DNA of 64,000 nucleotides from positions 2,666,001 to 2,730,000 of the forward strand of contig NZ_CP136136.1 of the NCBI RefSeq assembly GCF_038024875.1, written 5' to 3'. Both the position numbers and the translations under genes were made by a program. Shown here one piece after another: positions 59,399 to 64,000 of the stretch; positions within the stretch are counted from its first letter, which is position 1, and every line of letters begins with the position of its first letter. The notes beneath the pieces are model-generated. The model saw only the letters and a program-made list of their open reading frames with translations, did not search any database and was not told where the DNA came from. This DNA is from Gordonia rubripertincta (GTDB taxonomy: Bacteria; Actinomycetota; Actinomycetes; Mycobacteriales; Mycobacteriaceae).

Positions 59399-61402
59399 TT
59401 GGCGCGCAAGAGCTTCCATCGTTCGCGCTACCAGCGGTACACCGGCGGTCCCGATCCGCTCGCCCCGCCGGTGGATCTGCGTGAGGCGCTGGAGACGATC
59501 GGCGACGACGTCATGGCCGGTGCGTCGCCGCAGCGTGCCCTCCGGGAGTTGCTGCGTCGTGGCACCCCGAACATGCGCGGTCTCGACAAGCTCCGGGAGC
59601 AGGTCAACCGGCGTCGGCAGGAACTGCTGAAGAAGCGCAACCTCGACGGCACGTTCGCCGAGATCCGCGAACTGCTCGACCGCGCCGTCCTCGAAGAGCG
59701 CAAGCAACTCGCCCGCGACCTCGACGACGACGCGCGTTTCGCGGAGATGCAGATCGGCAGCCTGCCGCCGTCGACCGCGCAGGCCGTCGAAGAGCTGTCG
59801 GAGTACAACTGGCGCAGCCCGCAAGCCCGGGAGGACTACGAGAAGATCAAGGACCTCCTCGGCCGCGAGCTGCTCGACCAGCGGTTCGCCGGCATGAAGG
59901 AGGCCCTCGAGGGCGCCACCGAGGCCGACCGGCAACGGGTCTCGGACATGCTCAAAGATCTCAACGAGCTGCTCGAGGCGCACAACCGCGGCGAGGACAC
60001 CTCGGAGAAGTTCGACGAGTTCATGGACTCCCACGGGGATTTCTTCCCGGAGAACCCGCGCAACACCGAGGAACTCATCGACTCGCTGGCACAGCGCGCC
60101 GCGGCTGCTCAGCAGTTCTACAACTCGCTGACCCCGGAGCAGCAGGCCGAACTGGATCAGCTGGCGCAGCAGGCCTTCGGTTCGCCGGACCTGATGAGCC
60201 AACTCTCCCAGATGGATTCGCAGTTGCGCGCGGCGCGGCCCGGGCTCGACTGGGACAACGCGCAGTCGTTCTCGGGAGACCAGCCGATGGGACTGGGGGA
60301 GGGTGCTGCCGCACTGCGTGACATCTCCGAACTGGAACAGCTGTCCGAGCAGCTGTCCCAGCAGTACGCCGGTGCCCAGATGGACGACATCGACCTCGAC
60401 GCGCTCGCCCGGCAGCTCGGTGACGAGGCGGCCGTCGATGCGCGGATGCTGGCCGAACTCGAGAAGGCGCTGTCGGAGGAGGGGTTCTTCGACCGAACCG
60501 CCGACGGCCAGCTCCGGTTGAGTCCCAAGGCGATGCGTCAGCTCGGCCAGTCGATCTTCCGGGACATCGCCGAGCAGTTGTCGGGCCGTCGCGGTGATCG
60601 TCAGACCCGGCGTACCGGTCTGCTCGGTGAACCCACCGGTGCCAGCCGCGAATGGGAGTTCGGCGACACCGACCCCTGGGACGTCACCCGGACGGTGTCG
60701 AATGCGGTGTTGCGTACCGTCTCCGAGACCACCGAACCGTCGCTCGCGACGTCGGAGATGGCGCGTTCAGGCGTGCGCATCGATGTGCGCGACGTCGAGG
60801 TGGCCGAGACGGAGAGCCGCACCCAGGCGGCGGTCGTTCTCCTCGTCGACACCTCGTTCTCCATGGAGATGGAGGGTCGGTGGACACCGATGAAGCGCAC
60901 CGCGATCGCCTTGAACCACCTCATCTCCACCCGGTTCCGCAGCGACGAACTGCATCTCATCGCCTTCGGCCGCTACGCGCGGTCCATCGACATCGCCGAA
61001 CTGACCGGGCTGCAACCGCGGATGGAGCAGGGCACCAACCTGCACCACGCTCTGCTGCTCGCGCAGCGACACCTGCGTCGCTTCCCGAACGCACAACCGG
61101 TGGTCCTGGTGGTCACCGACGGCGAACCCACCGCCCACCTGGACCCCAGCGGCGAACCGTTCTTCTTCTACCCGCCCCACCCGCAGACGATCGCCCTGAC
61201 CGTGCGTGAACTCGACCACGTCGCCCGGCTCGGCGCGCAGGTCACGTTCTTCCGCCTCGGCGAGGACCCCGGCTTGGCCCACTTCATGGACCAGATCGCC
61301 CGCCGGATCGGTGGTCGCGTCGTCGCGCCCGACGTCGACGGTCTCGGTGCTGCGGTGGTCGGCGACTACCTGAAGTCGCGCAAGGGTCGTCGACGCGGCT
61401 GA
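59399..61402 (+). CDS. VWA domain protein, partner of the MoxR-type ATPase
   Basis: A 667-residue protein with a TTG start behind GAGGGAGAA. The first ~450 residues are highly charged, Gln-rich and mostly helical, probably coiled coil in part. The C-terminal von Willebrand A domain begins near 475: LLVDTSFSMEMEGRW is the DxSxS MIDAS motif, GTNLHHALLLA gives the MIDAS Thr, and VTDGEPTAH its Asp. It corresponds to Rv0959. With the AAA+ protein it would form a metal-chelatase-like or complex-assembly machine. The client is unknown. Confidence 0.92.
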   Translation: MARKSFHRSRYQRYTGGPDPLAPPVDLREALETIGDDVMAGASPQRALRELLRRGTPNMRGLDKLREQVNRRRQELLKKRNLDGTFAEIRELLDRAVLEERKQLARDLDDDARFAEMQIGSLPPSTAQAVEELSEYNWRSPQAREDYEKIKDLLGRELLDQRFAGMKEALEGATEADRQRVSDMLKDLNELLEAHNRGEDTSEKFDEFMDSHGDFFPENPRNTEELIDSLAQRAAAAQQFYNSLTPEQQAELDQLAQQAFGSPDLMSQLSQMDSQLRAARPGLDWDNAQSFSGDQPMGLGEGAAALRDISELEQLSEQLSQQYAGAQMDDIDLDALARQLGDEAAVDARMLAELEKALSEEGFFDRTADGQLRLSPKAMRQLGQSIFRDIAEQLSGRRGDRQTRRTGLLGEPTGASREWEFGDTDPWDVTRTVSNAVLRTVSETTEPSLATSEMARSGVRIDVRDVEVAETESRTQAAVVLLVDTSFSMEMEGRWTPMKRTAIALNHLISTRFRSDELHLIAFGRYARSIDIAELTGLQPRMEQGTNLHHALLLAQRHLRRFPNAQPVVLVVTDGEPTAHLDPSGEPFFFYPPHPQTIALTVRELDHVARLGAQVTFFRLGEDPGLAHFMDQIARRIGGRVVAPDVDGLGAAVVGDYLKSRKGRRRG

Positions 61403-61417
61403 TCGTCGAGCATCGGC

Positions 61418-62035
61418 TCAGGCGGTGCGCGGCTTCCGTCCGGCGATGACCCACAGCACGATTCCGATCAGCAGGAGAACGGCGCCGAAGCCGCCGCCGA
61501 AGACCGCGAGCAGTACACCGCCGACGCCGCTGAAGATCCCGCCGAGGTCGATGGATGCGACGACCACGCGCCCGCTGCAGATGAAGGAGTACGTCCCGGA
61601 TTCCTTCACCTCGAAGGACTCGAAGGACTTCACCTGGGTGCCGTCGTAGGTGAACTCGGTGGTCACCCCCGACGTGCGCTCCGGGGCCGCGGGCCCGGTG
61701 ATCTCGCAGGAGGGCTCGCCGGCCGACGATTCGGGGGTGAAGAGCGCGAAAGTGTCACCGGCGTCGTAGTTCTGCTCGCCGGTCGGGTCGACGACGAAGG
61801 CCTGGTCCGCCTGATCGACCACCTGGCTGATCCCGCCGACGGCGAGGGCGACGCCGATCGCCAGCGAGGCCACGAGGATGACGATGCCGACGGCGGTGAG
61901 GATCTTTCCCCAGAGCCGCATCCCTGTGCGGTCCTTGCGCGGCGGGGGCGGTGGATAACCGCCGGGAGGCCCGTAGGGGCCGGGCTCGTACGGGTTGCCG
62001 GGGCCGTACCGGCCGGGATCGTAGGGCTGGCCCAT
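61418..62035 (-). CDS. Membrane protein with Pro/Gly/Tyr-rich N-terminus
   Basis: A 205-residue protein. About 35 residues of Pro-Gly-Tyr repeats come first, then a membrane helix (about 42-68), an external domain of ~95 residues with two Cys (EPSCEITG and FICSGR), and a second hydrophobic hairpin (about 168-198). The ends lie inside the cell. The Cys pair could form a disulfide. I do not recognise the family. GGAGG sits before the ATG. It is convergent with the VWA gene. Confidence 0.65.
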   Translation of the reverse strand: MGQPYDPGRYGPGNPYEPGPYGPPGGYPPPPPRKDRTGMRLWGKILTAVGIVILVASLAIGVALAVGGISQVVDQADQAFVVDPTGEQNYDAGDTFALFTPESSAGEPSCEITGPAAPERTSGVTTEFTYDGTQVKSFESFEVKESGTYSFICSGRVVVASIDLGGIFSGVGGVLLAVFGGGFGAVLLLIGIVLWVIAGRKPRTA

Positions 62036-62153
62036 GGGTCGCCTCCAGGTTCAGGGGTGAGTGAATTATGCCCCTCCGGCCGGCGCTCGGTGGGCTGATC
62101 GTCGGGGTCGGTTCAGGGTGGAAATCAGGGTGGTCCGCCCGCGGTGGGGCAAC

Positions 62154-62159
62154 TAGGGT
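62154..62159 (+). promoter_or_regulatory. -10 box upstream of the DUF1707 gene
   Basis: TAGGGT stands eight bases before the GTG at 62168. The spacing again suggests a leaderless transcript. Confidence 0.4.
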
Positions 62160-62167
62160 TTCCTGAT

Positions 62168-62806
62168 GTGACCTCCTCCGGCGATCTACCCGTACCCGAC
62201 GATCGGCGGGCGCGTCTGCGTGCTGCCGACGCCGACCGGGAACTGGTACACGAAATCCTGTCCGCCGCCATGGCCCACGGCAGCCTGTCGCTCGTCGAGT
62301 ACGAGGAGCGTGCGGGAAAAGCGGTGATGGCCAAAACCTTCGGTGACCTCGACGAGTTGACCGACGACCTCCCGGTCGCACAGCTCGGCGTGGCGATGCC
62401 GGCGTCGTCGATGTCACCGGGCCCGCGGGTGACCGGCGGGAGCCCCGACGCCGCGGTGCGTCATCGGCTGGCGATCATGTCGGGCAGCGAGCTGTCGGGG
62501 ACGGCGGTGGTCGCCGACGCCCTCACCGCGACGGCGATCATGGGCGGCGTCGAGATCGACCTGCGCGAGGTCGAGTTCACCGCACCGGTTCTCACCGTCG
62601 AATGTGTTGTGATCATGGGTGGCGTCGAGGTCAAGGTTCCCGAGGGCGTGACCGTCGAGGTGAGCGGACTGGGGATCATGGGCGGTTTCGGCGGCAAGTC
62701 GCAGAAGGCGTCGCGCCCGGGCGCACCTGTCGTGCGCGTGACCGGGTTCGCGCTGATGGGCGGCGTCGAGGTGAAGGTCCTGCCGCGCGAACATCCTGAC
62801 GAGTGA
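62168..62806 (+). CDS. DUF1707 protein with LiaF/DUF2154-like C-terminal domain
   Basis: A 212-residue protein. The N-terminal DUF1707 part reads RLRAADADRELVHEILSAAM, then GSLSLVEYEERAGKAVMAKT. The C-terminal part repeats an IMGGVEI/VKV unit four times at roughly 16-24 residue intervals, like the stacked beta turns of LiaF/DUF2154. It corresponds to Rv0966c. There is no membrane segment, so it acts inside the cell, probably near the membrane. LiaF-type proteins restrain envelope-stress kinases; no kinase is adjacent here. Confidence 0.85.
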   Translation: MTSSGDLPVPDDRRARLRAADADRELVHEILSAAMAHGSLSLVEYEERAGKAVMAKTFGDLDELTDDLPVAQLGVAMPASSMSPGPRVTGGSPDAAVRHRLAIMSGSELSGTAVVADALTATAIMGGVEIDLREVEFTAPVLTVECVVIMGGVEVKVPEGVTVEVSGLGIMGGFGGKSQKASRPGAPVVRVTGFALMGGVEVKVLPREHPDE

Positions 62807-62822
62807 CGGAGCGCGGCAGGGC

Positions 62823-63758
62823 TCAGGCGAGCAGCAGGGCGATGACGGCGATCGCCGGGATCGAGGCGAGCGTGGTGATCAGCGCGGTGTCCCGGGCGAT
62901 GATCTGTCCCCGCCGGTAGCGGGTGGCGTAGACGAGGACGTTCTGGGCCGTCGGCAGCGCGGCGATCACGACCTGGGCGAACAGGGCCTGACCGGTCTGA
63001 CCGAATCCCCAGCGCGCGATCACGTACACCGTCAGCGGCATCGCGACCATCTTCAGCACCGCCGCGAGCGCGATGTCGCGACGCGGACTCTCGCCCTTCT
63101 TGAACACCTGGACGCCGGTGAGCGACATACCGAAGGCCAGCAGCGCCGCCGGCACCGACGCGTCGCCGAGCATCTTCAGCGGCGACATCACGGCCGCCGG
63201 CGGCATCAGCCCGAGCACCGACACGATCAGTCCGGCAATCCCGCCGACGACGATCGGGTTGGTCATCGGGGCGATCAGGGAATTGCGGACGAGGGAACGG
63301 CCGGCGGTGGGTTCGAGTGCGGTGAGGTCGAGGGTCACCAGGGCGATCGGCGACAAGATGAGGATCTGGAACATCAGCAGCGGTGCGATGAACGACGCGT
63401 CGTCGAGGACGAAGATCGCGATCGGCAGTCCGAGATTGACGCTGTTCACGTACGACGACGCGAGTGATCCGATGACCAGTTCCGGCACGGGTCGTCGTAG
63501 CCACAGCTTGGCGATGACGAGATAGATGCCGGCGATGAGAAACGCGCTGCCGCCGGCGATGACCAGAGTCGAGGAGAAGATCACCGACAGATCCGAGGTG
63601 ACCAGCGAATGGAACAGCAGTGCCGGAGTGAAGACGAAGAACACCAGGCGGGACAGGACCTCATGCGCGTGGTCGCCGAGCACGTGTGTCCGGCCGAGTA
63701 GATAACCGACCCCGACTACTATGAAGATCACCGTGAAGCCGGAGATGACGCCAGACAC
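62823..63758 (-). CDS. AEC (auxin efflux carrier) family transporter
   Basis: A 311-residue protein with about ten hydrophobic segments in two repeated halves. The N-terminal part FIVVGVGYLLGR and the mid-protein SSYVNSVNLGLPIAIFVL fit the AEC/PIN fold, as do LGDASVPAALLAFGMSL and ALPTAQNVLVYATRY in the second half. Bacterial members export malate or similar organic acids; the substrate here is unknown. The GTG start is used. It is convergent with the DUF1707 gene, 16 bp apart. Confidence 0.9.
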   Translation of the reverse strand: MSGVISGFTVIFIVVGVGYLLGRTHVLGDHAHEVLSRLVFFVFTPALLFHSLVTSDLSVIFSSTLVIAGGSAFLIAGIYLVIAKLWLRRPVPELVIGSLASSYVNSVNLGLPIAIFVLDDASFIAPLLMFQILILSPIALVTLDLTALEPTAGRSLVRNSLIAPMTNPIVVGGIAGLIVSVLGLMPPAAVMSPLKMLGDASVPAALLAFGMSLTGVQVFKKGESPRRDIALAAVLKMVAMPLTVYVIARWGFGQTGQALFAQVVIAALPTAQNVLVYATRYRRGQIIARDTALITTLASIPAIAVIALLLA

Positions 63759-63819
63759 CGCTCGAGTCTATTCATCAGGGTGAGAAACGGATTTATCGGA
63801 TCGAACGAGGGGGTTGCGG

Positions 63820-64000
63820 GTGTCATATCCACCAGGGCAGGGATCAGGCCAGGGCCAGGACGACTGGGGGACGGTGCCGAGTTCCGGGTCCTCTGGACGA
63901 CCGCAGTCCGGCGCATCGGGTCCGAACCTCGGCAAGGGCGATCAGGGGCAGAGCTCCCCGGACCAAGCGCCGACCGAGTTCGCTCAGACCTACCAACCGG
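63820..64000 (+). CDS. Start of a Pro/Gln/Ser/Gly-rich protein (3' end outside the window)
   Basis: An open frame from a GTG at 63820 (or an in-frame TTG at 63814) behind GAACGAGG runs off the window end. The 60 visible residues are low-complexity: VSYPPGQGSGQGQDDWGTVP, then Ser/Gly/Gln-rich sequence. This is the kind of disordered N-terminus seen on several actinobacterial membrane proteins, two of them in this window. The function cannot be told from this part. Confidence 0.55.
   Translation, partial: MSYPPGQGSGQGQDDWGTVPSSGSSGRPQSGASGPNLGKGDQGQSSPDQAPTEFAQTYQP

Overview
The window is GC-rich, gene-dense chromosomal DNA from a mycolic-acid actinobacterium (order Mycobacteriales). Gordonia is the best guess. 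The evidence is the conserved gene set (pgi, chorismate mutase, pcrA, M23 peptidase, sucCD, YGQQ-repeat membrane protein, purN, purH, AAA+/VWA pair) in roughly the order seen in Mycobacterium tuberculosis, plus a mycothiol-type DinB protein, a biotin-independent AccD3, a DUF222/13E12 HNH gene, and many GTG or leaderless starts. I saw no tRNA, rRNA, CRISPR array, complete insertion sequence or prophage.

Layout. 1-3.7 kb: the end of an SDR gene, a tiny ABC-ATPase relic, a possible immunity-like gene, a lipoprotein, pgi and chorismate mutase. 3.7-13.7 kb: a GT-C-like membrane protein, a membrane-anchored secreted protein, pcrA, an M23 peptidase and sucCD with a clear terminator. 13.7-18.5 kb: a broken HNH/excalibur lipoprotein, a nonapeptide-repeat protein coupled to an RDD protein, an SRPBCC protein, accD3 and a NUDIX gene. 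18.5-20.9 kb: a small type VII secretion-linked operon (EspC-like protein, WXG protein with an unknown C-terminal domain, two small membrane proteins). 20.9-29 kb: a nitroreductase, a TetR regulator, and two paralogous acyl-CoA ligases around an XRE-TetR fusion regulator, with a cyclase/ligase/acyl-CoA dehydrogenase operon. 29-32.3 kb: an intergenic repeat, a LexA-controlled HNH gene, a membrane protein and a PrmC-like methyltransferase. 32.3-46.2 kb: a 2-oxoacid:ferredoxin oxidoreductase divergent from a seven-gene leucine-breakdown operon. 46.2-52.2 kb: two membrane proteins, purNH and a TSUP transporter. 52.3-56.3 kb: a sulfonate (tau-type) uptake and cleavage cluster. 56.4-64 kb: an ArsR/SRPBCC/DinB operon with twin operators, an AAA+ ATPase/VWA pair, a DUF1707 protein, an AEC transporter and the start of a Pro/Gln-rich protein.

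How the genes work together. The leucine operon gives an almost complete route: isovaleryl-CoA dehydrogenase, methylcrotonyl-CoA carboxylase (two subunits), a MaoC hydratase, a CitE-type lyase, and an acetoacetate-CoA ligase to recover acetoacetate. The divergent oxidoreductase could feed it with acyl-CoA. The XRE-TetR fusion probably controls itself and the cyclase/ligase/dehydrogenase operon through GTTCAG palindromes.

The most unusual observation is that three unrelated reading frames are each broken at the same octamer, CTGGGGTG, and each is restored by removing one G. The strongest candidates for undescribed biology are the type VII-linked operon, the nonapeptide-repeat/RDD pair and the XRE-TetR regulon.
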